From Syntrophaceae bacterium UBA5761 (GTDB taxonomy: Bacteria; Desulfobacterota; Syntrophia; Syntrophales; UBA4778), in the NCBI GenBank assembly GCA_002418885.1, contig DIEZ01000039.1, positions 30,794-36,861 of the forward strand: a DNA stretch of 6,068 bases. Reading direction: 5' to 3'. A model generated the notes under the pieces. It saw nothing but the letters and a program-made list of their open reading frames with translations, had not been told where the DNA came from and did no database searches. Below, piece by piece: positions 1 to 5,648 of the stretch. How positions within the stretch are numbered: position 1 is the stretch's first letter; every line of letters starts with the position of its first letter. The position numbers and the translations under genes are program-made.

Positions 1-612
1 GGACGAAAGGTCTTTCCTGCCCTCTACAAGCCGTCGGAGGGCCGTTGCGTTCGACAAAACAGCCAGGAGGATGATCGCCGTCGAAAGGGCTGCGTCCTGG
101 TGCTTCGGCAGGAACCATTCTACGATGGGATTAGCGAGAGAGCCCACTATGAGGAGGGCGAGCCTCTCCGGCCTTTGCATGAGGCCGACGGTGCGCACCT
201 TGCCGAGAGATTGTGCCCTAGCCTTTACGTAGCTTGCCATTACCGAGCCTACGAGCGCGAGGATGACGAAGACGAGCATCCACCCGTGTCTGTAGTAAAC
301 AACCAGCCCCGAGAAGACAGCGAGTTCGGCATATCGGTCCAGCGTAGAATCGAGCAACGCCCCTGCGGCGTTGGATCGGCCGGTCAACCTGGCCACGGAC
401 CCGTCGAGGGTATCCAGGAACCCGGAGAAGAGCAGCGCCAGCCCTCCATGGAGAACGAGACCCGTGCCGAAAAAGAGACCGGCGGCAAAGGAGGCGGCGA
501 GCCCGAGAAAGGAGAGGGTGTCCGGCGATATGCCGGACCTGAGGACGGGACCGATGCTTTTTTCGATGACGGCGTAATACCGAGTTACGAGCCTGGCACG
601 GATTTCCGACAT
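1..612 (-). CDS. CDP-alcohol phosphatidyltransferase, N-terminal 204 residues (runs off left edge)
   Basis: Enzymes of this inner-membrane family move a phosphatidyl group from CDP-diacylglycerol (or a related CDP-alcohol) to a small alcohol. Reading leftward from the ATG at 612-610, the frame stays open to base 1, so the 3' end is outside the window. The family signature D-x2-D-G-x2-A-R-x8-G-x3-D-x3-D is complete: D67, D70, G71, A74, R75, G84, D88, D92. These residues bind divalent metal and the CDP group. Hydrophobic stretches fall at about 33-66, 94-106, 111-128, 151-165 and 177-189. A QRPERLALL segment (146-154) resembles family members that use inositol phosphate or glycerol phosphate, but the acceptor cannot be told from this. 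The start is fixed by GGAGGAG (624-618), five bases before ATG. An in-frame ATG at 684-682 would add 24 polar residues but has no ribosome site. It lies 78 bp downstream of the WD40 gene on the same strand and may be co-transcribed with it. Confidence 0.9.
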   Translation of the reverse strand, partial: MSEIRARLVTRYYAVIEKSIGPVLRSGISPDTLSFLGLAASFAAGLFFGTGLVLHGGLALLFSGFLDTLDGSVARLTGRSNAAGALLDSTLDRYAELAVFSGLVVYYRHGWMLVFVILALVGSVMASYVKARAQSLGKVRTVGLMQRPERLALLIVGSLANPIVEWFLPKHQDAALSTAIILLAVLSNATALRRLVEGRKDLSS

Positions 613-617
613 CGATT

Positions 618-624
618 CTCCTCC
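618..624 (-). promoter_or_regulatory. Ribosome binding site of the CDP-alcohol phosphatidyltransferase
   Basis: Read on the minus strand, this is GGAGGAG followed by five bases and ATG. It decides between the start at 612 and the longer in-frame ATG at 684, which has no comparable site. Confidence 0.75.
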
Positions 625-690
625 GTCGTTCGCTGCGAGGTGGTAGGCGCTTCCTTCCCTTTGTCGGTGAGGACTATCGCTCATGGCTGT

Positions 691-1668
691 TCATGTGGCT
701 TCAGGAAGGTCGAAGAGAAGGATGGCCTTTTCGTTGCACCCCGCGGCGAGTGTTCTGCCGTCCGGACTGATCGACACAGAAAGGACATACCCGTAAGGTT
801 GCTTGATGGTCTTGACGATGCGGCCACTGTCGGTCTCCCAGAGGATGATCGCTTGGTCGCTGCCGCCGGAGGCGAAAAGTTTTCCCTTTCGACCGACGTT
901 GACGCTGAAAACCACGCTGCTATGCCCATGGAGGCGGGCAATAGGCTCTCCCTTCCGCACATCCCACAGGAAGACATACTGATCCATGCCTCCGGAGACA
1001 AGTTTCTTGCCGTCCGGCGAAAAGACGAGGGACTTTACCCAGCTCTCATGTCCTTTCAAGGTTTTTTCCGGTTCTCCCGTCCTCATGTTCCAGAGAATTA
1101 TAGTGTCGTCATTGCTTCCCGAGGCGAGAAGCGTCCCCGACGGACTGAAGGAAACCGTGTTCACCGAGCCGGTGTGGCCGCTCAGGGTCTTGACCAACCC
1201 GCCTGACCGGATATTCCAGAGGAGAATCTTTCCGTCATTGCCCGCAGACGCGAGTGTCCTTCCGTCGGGGCTGAAGCCCACGGTCCAGACGCCTTCGGCA
1301 TGTCCCTCGAACACTTTAAGGATCGCGCCCGAGGAGACGTCCCAGAGAATGACCTTTCTATCCTTACCGCAGGAGGCCAGCGTCTTCCCGTCGGGGCTGA
1401 AGGCGACGGAAATCACGGAATCACCGTGTCCTTTCAGAATTCGGGTTTTTTCCCAGGTTGCGGTATTCCAGAGGATGACCGTGTTGTCCATGCTGCCCGA
1501 GGCCAGCAGTTTTCCGTCGGGGCTGAACCGAACGGACCACACGGCGAAGTCATGTCCCTTCAAGACCCTGTAAGAACGGTCGATGTCGAGGGTGCAACCT
1601 AGGAAGATTGAGAGACAGAGGAACGAAAGAATGAAAACCCGTCCTTTACCCGTTATGCCTCTGACCAT
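691..1668 (-). CDS. WD40-repeat beta-propeller lipoprotein, seven blades
   Basis: This 325-residue protein is a single WD40 propeller, a binding scaffold with no catalytic role expected. Residues 11-24 form a hydrophobic leader ending in SIFLGC, a relaxed lipobox, so Cys25 would be lipidated and the propeller exposed in the periplasm. Seven repeats follow with exact 42-residue spacing, starting at 34, 76, 118, 160, 202, 244 and 286 (the last is 40 long). Each has a GH pair (lost in repeat 7, which reads KQPYG), an FSPDG-type turn (VGRKG in repeat 6, ISPDG in 7), an LASGG/SxD segment and a terminal LW or LF. The seven complete blades suggest an intact, functional fold. The start ATG follows an AAAGGAAAAGGAGAT purine run. 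The AGGAG is very close to the ATG, so the upstream AAAGG may be the working site. It is divergent from the gene at 2026 and upstream of the phosphatidyltransferase. The binding partner is unknown. Confidence 0.93.
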   Translation of the reverse strand: MVRGITGKGRVFILSFLCLSIFLGCTLDIDRSYRVLKGHDFAVWSVRFSPDGKLLASGSMDNTVILWNTATWEKTRILKGHGDSVISVAFSPDGKTLASCGKDRKVILWDVSSGAILKVFEGHAEGVWTVGFSPDGRTLASAGNDGKILLWNIRSGGLVKTLSGHTGSVNTVSFSPSGTLLASGSNDDTIILWNMRTGEPEKTLKGHESWVKSLVFSPDGKKLVSGGMDQYVFLWDVRKGEPIARLHGHSSVVFSVNVGRKGKLFASGGSDQAIILWETDSGRIVKTIKQPYGYVLSVSISPDGRTLAAGCNEKAILLFDLPEAT

Positions 1669-1745
1669 ATCTCCTTTTCCTTTCAGAATTTGTGATCGCC
1701 GGAAAAGCTTGTTAATGTTAGCAGACTGACCGCAGGATGGCGAGA

Positions 1746-1785
1746 AGTTTTTAGGGACAGAAGTTTTTAGGTGAGTTTTTAGGTG
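1746..1785. repeat. Three copies of AGTTTTTAGG in the divergent intergenic region
   Basis: AGTTTTTAGG occurs at 1746-1755, 1762-1771 and 1774-1783. The last two lie in a perfect 12-bp tandem unit, AGTTTTTAGGTG (1762-1773 and 1774-1785). The first is 16 bp upstream of the second and shares the preceding AGA. On the other strand the unit reads CCTAAAAACT. It could be a set of binding sites for a regulator or a slippage product; the sequence does not decide. Confidence 0.7.
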
Positions 1786-1857
1786 AGGAAGGCCTTTCTC
1801 GGTGTTTTGTCGGTCTCCTCAAAATCCGCGGTTTTTATGTCGGCCACGCGGGGTCGG

Positions 1858-1887
1858 TTGCAATTTACTTTTCTCCGGTTTTGTTAT
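1858..1887 (+). promoter_or_regulatory. Candidate sigma70-like promoter for the gene at 2026
   Basis: TTGCAA (1858-1863) and TGTTAT (1882-1887) are separated by 18 bp and point toward the gene at 2026, which would give a leader of roughly 130 nt. Both hexamers differ from consensus, so this is a modest candidate. Confidence 0.35.
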
Positions 1888-1896
1888 AGGAGAAAA
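1869..1896. repeat. 8-bp inverted repeat overlapping the candidate promoter
   Basis: TTTTCTCC (1869-1876) and GGAGAAAA (1889-1896) are perfect reverse complements separated by 12 bases. The loop also starts GGTTTT, which can pair alternatively with AAAACC just downstream (1893-1898). No T-run follows, so it is not a typical terminator. Its position over the candidate -10 suggests an operator, but that is inference. Confidence 0.55.
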
Positions 1897-2010
1897 CCTG
1901 CAAAGCGGGAAGAACGCAGAATCGTACTTCCCTCGCTTTCAGCCATGCTTAAATCTTGCAAAGGCAAACGGTAGAAGCGAATCGGCGGGTTTTTTTGAAA
2001 AGTTACCGTG

Positions 2011-2017
2011 AAGGAGG
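2011..2017 (+). promoter_or_regulatory. Ribosome binding site deciding the start at 2026
   Basis: AAGGAGG sits eight bases before the ATG at 2026. A GTG at 2008 is in frame six codons earlier, but using it would place the ribosome site inside the coding region, so 2026 is preferred. Confidence 0.8.
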
Positions 2018-2025
2018 CCGTTTTT

Positions 2026-3291
2026 ATGGAAGAGAACCAACCCGGGCCAACACGCAAGCTCGCCGTCTATTCCCTCGTTTTTTTCTTTCTCTCCGGCATG
2101 TGCGGCCTCATCTATCAAATACTGTGGACGAGGGTCTTAAACCTCCTCTTCGGCCACACCACCTTCGCCATCGGAACGGTAATCGCCGTCTTCATGGGCG
2201 GTCTGGCCCTGGGAAGCCTATATTTCGGGCGCTGGGCGGACGGCGCGGGACCGTTGAAGAGGCTGCTCCTGAAGCAAGGAGGGTCGCCTGTTTTTCTGGC
2301 TTACGGCCATGGAGGCGTCCGTGGGCATCTACTGCCTGCTGACGCCTTTTCTGTTCAATTGTACAAGAATGCTTACCTGAACACGGACGACCGTCCCTGG
2401 CTCGAGTTTTCAGCCCCCCCCCGGAATCTCTATGAACCGACGACGCCGGTCAACATGAGAGGGCTGGCGAAATACCGGGGAGGGCCGCTTCCCCCGGTGA
2501 GGGGTTATCCTGCGAGCAGGCCACTCTCCGCCGAATACTACCTGGCCGCAGTCCGGCAGGCGGAAAAGGTCGGGGATGCCGTTTTGCTGGAAAAAGCCCT
2601 GAAAGAGGCGCTAAGCGTCTATCCGACTGACTTCGACCTGAGGATGTTCAAGGCGCAGCGCCTGATCCGGGCAGGGAAGACCCTGAAGGGTGAGCGTGAG
2701 CTTCGGGAGATAGTGTTCAGTAACCCCGGCGAGCGCGCTGGCTACGCGGCGCTCGCCCGATTTTACAGGGATCAGGGTTTCCCGGAACGGGCCGAGCCGC
2801 TATACGAGAGGGCGATCCGCATGGACACTGGCGACGAGGAGTTGAACGGGGAATTCATCGCCTTCCTCAGAAAACAGAAGAAGCTCGACAAGGCTGCCGC
2901 GCTGCTGGAAGAACTGCGGAAGGAGCATCCCGACGCGGCGCGTTATCAATTCCTGTCGGGCCTGTTGCGGATGGACGGGAAGGATTATGCCGGGGCCTCG
3001 AAGTTTTTCGAAGCGGTTCTTGAGAGGAAACCCGGAAGCTATGAAGTCATGAAAAATCTTCTCGCTGCCTACCGGGAAATGGGCGACAACGAGAAGGTCA
3101 TCCGGATCGGTGAGGAGCTCGTAAAGCAGAACCCCTATGACCGGGAAGCGCTGGTAGATTTCGGGAAGGCTTTGATGAAGTCCGGCGAGGTAAAGAGAGG
3201 CCGCAAGATACTCGTCCGGGCCATGCAGTTGAATCCTTATGAGAATCGTGAGATAGAAGAGTTCCTGGAGGGGAGAATTGCGAGCCCTTAG
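2026..3291 (+). CDS. Internally deleted membrane spermidine-synthase-like protein with C-terminal TPRs
   Basis: The 421-residue frame is a mosaic. Residues 1-80 match the start of fused membrane spermidine-synthase-like proteins: helices at about 12-33 and 47-67, with the typical GLIYQILWTR and FMGGLALGS segments. Residues about 85-112 look out of frame. In the +1 frame the DNA from 2291 encodes FFWLTAMEASVGIYCLLTPF, the expected next helix. Residues 115-136 (AYLNTDDRPWLEFSAPPRNL) match the C-terminal end of the synthase domain. The remaining helices and the whole aminopropyltransferase/methyltransferase-like fold between them, probably several hundred residues, are absent. Residues 169-421 are helical repeats, with clear TPRs at about 239-272, 306-339, 340-373 and 374-407. 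No catalytic domain remains, so it cannot be a polyamine synthase as it stands. It could be a decayed gene that happens to stay open, a small TPR membrane protein, or an assembly error. The first repeat copy starts two bases after its TAG. Confidence 0.8.
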   Translation: MEENQPGPTRKLAVYSLVFFFLSGMCGLIYQILWTRVLNLLFGHTTFAIGTVIAVFMGGLALGSLYFGRWADGAGPLKRLLLKQGGSPVFLAYGHGGVRGHLLPADAFSVQLYKNAYLNTDDRPWLEFSAPPRNLYEPTTPVNMRGLAKYRGGPLPPVRGYPASRPLSAEYYLAAVRQAEKVGDAVLLEKALKEALSVYPTDFDLRMFKAQRLIRAGKTLKGERELREIVFSNPGERAGYAALARFYRDQGFPERAEPLYERAIRMDTGDEELNGEFIAFLRKQKKLDKAAALLEELRKEHPDAARYQFLSGLLRMDGKDYAGASKFFEAVLERKPGSYEVMKNLLAAYREMGDNEKVIRIGEELVKQNPYDREALVDFGKALMKSGEVKRGRKILVRAMQLNPYENREIEEFLEGRIASP

Positions 3292-3293
3292 AC

Positions 3294-3467
3294 ATTCCCC
3301 GGAATAAACCGAAACGGAAAAGGGCAACGCTGATGTACTCGCAAAGAGTCCGAAAACGTCATGACGGACTTGATTAAGCCTGCCCCGTACTCGGGGATAC
3401 GGAGGCATACAGAAACGCAGGAGGTTTCCTATGTCAGGTGCGAATAGCCGACATCGAGTAAGAAGGG
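3294..3467 (+). repeat. Interspersed repeat, copy 1 (long form)
   Basis: This stretch aligns in the same orientation with 5649-5793. The first ~83 bases agree at roughly 88-90% (for example GATGTACTCGCAAAGAGTC is identical), as does the last part (CAGAAACGCAGGAGG is identical). Copy 1 has about 26 extra bases in the middle, including the hairpin CCCCG-TACT-CGGGG (3383-3396), and three extra bases near its end. It starts two bases after the stop of the TPR gene and supplies the ribosome site and ATG of the next small gene. Similar GTCATGCCGGACTTGATCC-type sequences are familiar to me as dispersed intergenic repeats in other Gram-negative genomes; no search was run. Confidence 0.9.
3383..3396. 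repeat. Small hairpin inside repeat copy 1
   Basis: CCCCG, loop TACT, CGGGG: a perfect 5-bp GC stem, absent from copy 2. No T-run follows, so it is not a clear terminator, although it lies 92 bp after the TPR gene. Confidence 0.6.
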
Positions 3468-3667
3468 TATGGCCTAATAGCGCCATGATCAAGAACATTC
3501 AGGAATTCGCCCGGGCGGTGGAAACAAAGAAGCAACTGGAAAGTCACGAAAGAGCCATCCGTGACCTCCAGCAAGAATTGACCAAAGTCCGTGCGGGGTT
3601 AAATGCATTGGAAAAGTCCTTCACTACGGAACATTGCGGTGTCGCAGAACAGGCGAAGGGCGCATAG
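3431..3667 (+). CDS. Small coiled-coil protein with a repeat-derived N terminus
   Basis: The frame encodes 78 residues. Residues 1-12 (MSGANSRHRVRR) come from repeat copy 1, which also provides AGGAGG six bases before the ATG. From about residue 19 (MIKNIQEFARAVETKKQLES) the protein is charged and strongly helical, with heptad-like spacing through about 65, so a short coiled coil is likely. There is no membrane segment and no domain I recognise. An internal ATG at 3485 would give a 60-residue product and may be the original start, but it lacks a good ribosome site. The next gene is convergent, with a strong inverted repeat between them. Function unknown. Confidence 0.5.
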   Translation: MSGANSRHRVRRVWPNSAMIKNIQEFARAVETKKQLESHERAIRDLQQELTKVRAGLNALEKSFTTEHCGVAEQAKGA

Positions 3668-3709
3668 ACAAGATCAAGATACGCTTCTGTATTATGAATA
3701 ACGACAAGC

Positions 3710-3750
3710 CCACCTGCCGCTATTCCGCCGGCACTCCATAGCGGCAGTGG
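3710..3750. repeat. Long inverted repeat between convergent genes
   Basis: CTGCCGCTAT (3714-3723) pairs perfectly with ATAGCGGCAG (3738-3747) across a 14-base loop. Allowing one bulged C, the stem extends outward by CCAC/GTGG to about 13 bp (3710-3750). It lies between the coiled-coil gene on the plus strand and the endonuclease gene on the minus strand. No T-run follows on either side, so a bidirectional terminator is possible but not typical. It may equally be a remnant of a mobile element. Confidence 0.7.
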
Positions 3751-3775
3751 AGCGCCCTGGTAGGTCACCATATTT

Positions 3776-4387
3776 TCATGGCTCAATGCCCACAAGAATA
3801 AGCGGAACCGCCGGCACACCACGGCCTTGACGAACTACATTGTAAAATTCTCCCTCATAGTAAGCGACTCCGGAACTCATCTGGCTTTGAAGGGATTTCA
3901 TCGGAAGAATTTCAATTCCTACGTCAATGCGATCGCCCACATAGAAAGCGAGATGTTTGACGAAAAGATCATATGCAACAAACGCATACTTTCCGAACTG
4001 GACCTCGATGGCCACGCGATCCTTGACGAAATCGGTCTGGTTATAGCTGAAGATGGGCGTCTCTCCGGCTGCCTCTATTTCCCGTTTTTGCTCTTCCGCT
4101 GACATAGCAATTGTCTTACGAATCAGCTTTTCATTCTTGGTAACCCAGTAGCTCACCCGACTTTCGTTCCAGGATTGTTTCCGAAGCAGCCGACTGAATG
4201 CTGCGTTCATATCTATGGGACTGAATAGGATCCTGCCCTTCATTGTTTTTTCTTTGGAAATTTTGGTTCGGCACTTGTCGGCATCCACCGATGCTACGAC
4301 TGACTGAATCTCTTTCCATAGGCTTGGTTTGTGTACAAGAAGGAACTCAAGTCCATTTAGATGGGAATACGTCTCGGCGATCTTCAT
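3776..4387 (-). CDS. Type II restriction endonuclease, BstYI/BglII family (predicted R^GATCY)
   Basis: The 203-residue product resembles BstYI (to my recollection also about 203 residues) along its whole length. Shared-looking blocks include the N-terminal YSHLNGLEFLLVHKPSLW, SYNQTDFVKDRVAIEVQFGK, AYDLFVKHLAFYVGDRIDVG and the C-terminal YYEGEFYNVVRQGRGVPA. The PD-(D/E)xK variant core is present: D119, then E128-V-Q130, equivalent to D84, E93 and Q95 of BglII. Enzymes of this group cut as dimers, giving 5'-GATC overhangs. BstYI cuts R^GATCY, so the same target is predicted, not proven. The ATG overlaps the stop of the methyltransferase gene (ATGA, 4387-4384), and GAAAGG lies seven bases upstream (4400-4395), so translation is probably coupled. 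Full length and intact key residues suggest an active enzyme. Sampled lines run 43-52% GC, well below the flanking genes, consistent with transfer. Confidence 0.92.
   Translation of the reverse strand: MKIAETYSHLNGLEFLLVHKPSLWKEIQSVVASVDADKCRTKISKEKTMKGRILFSPIDMNAAFSRLLRKQSWNESRVSYWVTKNEKLIRKTIAMSAEEQKREIEAAGETPIFSYNQTDFVKDRVAIEVQFGKYAFVAYDLFVKHLAFYVGDRIDVGIEILPMKSLQSQMSSGVAYYEGEFYNVVRQGRGVPAVPLILVGIEP
4228..4233. other. Only RGATCY site in the window (GGATCC)
   Basis: By eye I counted 23 GATC tetranucleotides in the window. Only this one, inside the endonuclease gene, has R before and Y after, the predicted target of the encoded R-M system. Confidence 0.75.
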
Positions 4388-5358
4388 CGACGTTCCTTTC
4401 TATACATCATCCTCTTTTCAAACAAGGTCATCTGCTTCGGGTCCTTTCTCTTCCAGGGAACGGCTGTAAGGCTATTCCCGGCTTCCACAGGGTCATACAC
4501 AGGCCTGTCCATGGGGCGGGTCCGCAATGTGCCTTCCATTTCCTGCCGAATTCTCTGTCGTGCAAGCTCCACATACTTGGAAACAGTCTCCGCTCCAACG
4601 CCCCGACGCCCATGACGAATAGCAGCAATCACCGATGTTCCGGTTCCAAGGAATGGATCAAGCACCCAATCTCTCTCATTGGTAAGAGAAAGCACCAATC
4701 GTTCAATCAGCTCAACGGGGAATTGACACGGATGTTCTGTTTTCTCGACATGGTTGCTTTTCACATTCGGAATTACCCATAAGTCACCGGGGTTCTTGCC
4801 GAGTGGGTTGCACGAATACTGGCCGGCTTTCGGTCCTTTGAAATACTTCTTCCCAGGGTATTTTTGGGGTATGCGCACGGGGTCGAGATTAAAGACGTAA
4901 TCATCCGATTTCGTGAACCAGATGATTGTTTCATACCTACCGGAAAAGCGGCGGCTACAGTGCAAACCATGTTCGAAATGCCAGATTATGCGATTCCGCA
5001 TCCTTAAACCGAGACCTGAAAAAATCGGATACAAAATGGTGTCCAAAGGAATAATGGCCCCTCTGTCGACGTAGTTTCCCACTTGCCAGCAAATACTGCC
5101 TTTTGGGGACAAGGCGCGCACGCACTCGGCGATGACTTGGGCCTGCTGCTGAAGATACAAATCAAGATGAAGCCTCTTTTCGTATTCTTTTCCGATATTA
5201 TAAGGGGGCGAAGTAACAACAAACTGGATTGATTCATCTGGGATTGTCTTCAATAGATCAAGACAATCGCCAGGGTAAACGACAATCGATTCCGAGAGGG
5301 CGAACATGTTTGCGATCTTGTTATTCTGATTGAACAACGTCTCAATTATCGTTTTCAT
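4384..5358 (-). CDS. DNA methyltransferase of the BstYI-like R-M system (SPPY type, probably N4-cytosine)
   Basis: This 324-residue S-adenosylmethionine-dependent methyltransferase should protect host DNA from the endonuclease encoded just downstream. The catalytic motif IV TSPPYN is at 49-54 and the AdoMet-binding motif I DPFLGTGTS at 234-242. Motif IV before motif I is the beta-class order. EHPCQFPVELIERL (208-221) is the motif X region, and the segment between about 130 and 205 should hold the target-recognition part. SPPY is usual for N4-cytosine enzymes, so modification of the cytosine in RGATCY is likely, but N6-adenine cannot be excluded. AAGG (5370-5367) lies eight bases before the ATG. 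A second ATG at codon 18 is possible. The tail after about 275 is basic and less typical. No controller (C) gene or Vsr-type gene lies next to the pair, so order of expression (methylase first, endonuclease coupled) may be the control. Sampled GC is about 47%. Confidence 0.93.
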   Translation of the reverse strand: MKTIIETLFNQNNKIANMFALSESIVVYPGDCLDLLKTIPDESIQFVVTSPPYNIGKEYEKRLHLDLYLQQQAQVIAECVRALSPKGSICWQVGNYVDRGAIIPLDTILYPIFSGLGLRMRNRIIWHFEHGLHCSRRFSGRYETIIWFTKSDDYVFNLDPVRIPQKYPGKKYFKGPKAGQYSCNPLGKNPGDLWVIPNVKSNHVEKTEHPCQFPVELIERLVLSLTNERDWVLDPFLGTGTSVIAAIRHGRRGVGAETVSKYVELARQRIRQEMEGTLRTRPMDRPVYDPVEAGNSLTAVPWKRKDPKQMTLFEKRMMYRKERR

Positions 5359-5387
5359 TTTTACTTCCTTGAATAATCTTCCATCTT

Positions 5388-5571
5388 GTGAAAATTAACA
5401 TTAATATTTATCGCTATAGCATGCATCCTTCTGATATTCCTTTTCTTTTTGGCTGAGGCGTGGACATACGGCGTCATATCGACCGGAAAGAAGGTAATGA
5501 TCCTGCTGGCCCTGCTCTTATGGAGTATTGCCTTTTTATTTCTGGAACACCTTGGTATGAATAGACTATAG
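5388..5571 (+). pseudogene. Remnant of a small two-helix membrane protein lacking a usable start
   Basis: From 5392 to the TAG at 5569-5571 the plus strand encodes 59 residues that look like a real protein: a hydrophobic helix at about 3-20 (TLIFIAIACILLIFLFFL), a short loop with WTYGVISTGKK, and a second helix at about 35-51. No ATG, GTG or TTG lies before the first helix in this frame, since the codon just before is TGA. GTG at 5388 would be in frame if the AAAA at 5391-5394 had one A fewer, giving VKLTLIFIAIA. So it is either a one-base frameshift, a gene that lost its 5' end when the R-M genes arrived, or a rare non-standard start. An internal ATG at 5497 would give only a 24-residue single-helix peptide. 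The product is not recognised. An opposite-strand frame over the same bases is less protein-like. Confidence 0.5.
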
Positions 5572-5648
5572 CACATTGGGAGCACCCCATACATATTTAT
5601 ATTTGAGTAACCCCCCAATATAGATGTAAATATATGAAGGACGTACCA

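Larger units (their letters stand above)
1669..2025. other. Divergent intergenic region between the WD40 and spermidine-synthase/TPR genes
   Basis: About 357 bp separate two genes transcribed away from each other, so promoters for both should lie here. It holds a triple AGTTTTTAGG repeat near the middle, one plus-strand sigma70-like candidate, and an inverted repeat over that candidate, each listed separately. I could not pick a convincing promoter for the minus-strand WD40 gene. Short open frames in this stretch have no protein-like composition and no ribosome sites. Confidence 0.6.

Noticed and set aside
100..1206. 368-residue plus-strand open frame
   Set aside because: It lies antisense to the phosphatidyltransferase and the WD40 gene, both of which carry clear family motifs; it is Arg/Glu/Gly-rich with no recognisable domain and no ribosome site.
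986..1573. Plus-strand open frame with repeated FPSGLK-like segments
   Set aside because: The repeats are the antisense reading of the 126-bp WD40 repeats; it is not an independent gene.
1783..2011. Two short plus-strand open frames in the intergenic region
   Set aside because: No ribosome site, no domain, basic random composition; the stretch is better read as regulatory.
2800..3498. 232-residue minus-strand open frame
   Set aside because: It is antisense to the TPR region and runs into repeat copy 1; its composition is that of a shadow.
3827..4102. 91-residue plus-strand open frame within the endonuclease gene
   Set aside because: It is antisense to the BstYI-like protein, whose motifs are unambiguous.
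5575..5590. Possible terminator ATTGGGAGCACCCCAT after the two-helix remnant
   Set aside because: Only three consecutive GC pairs with a mismatch next to them, and no T-run; too weak.
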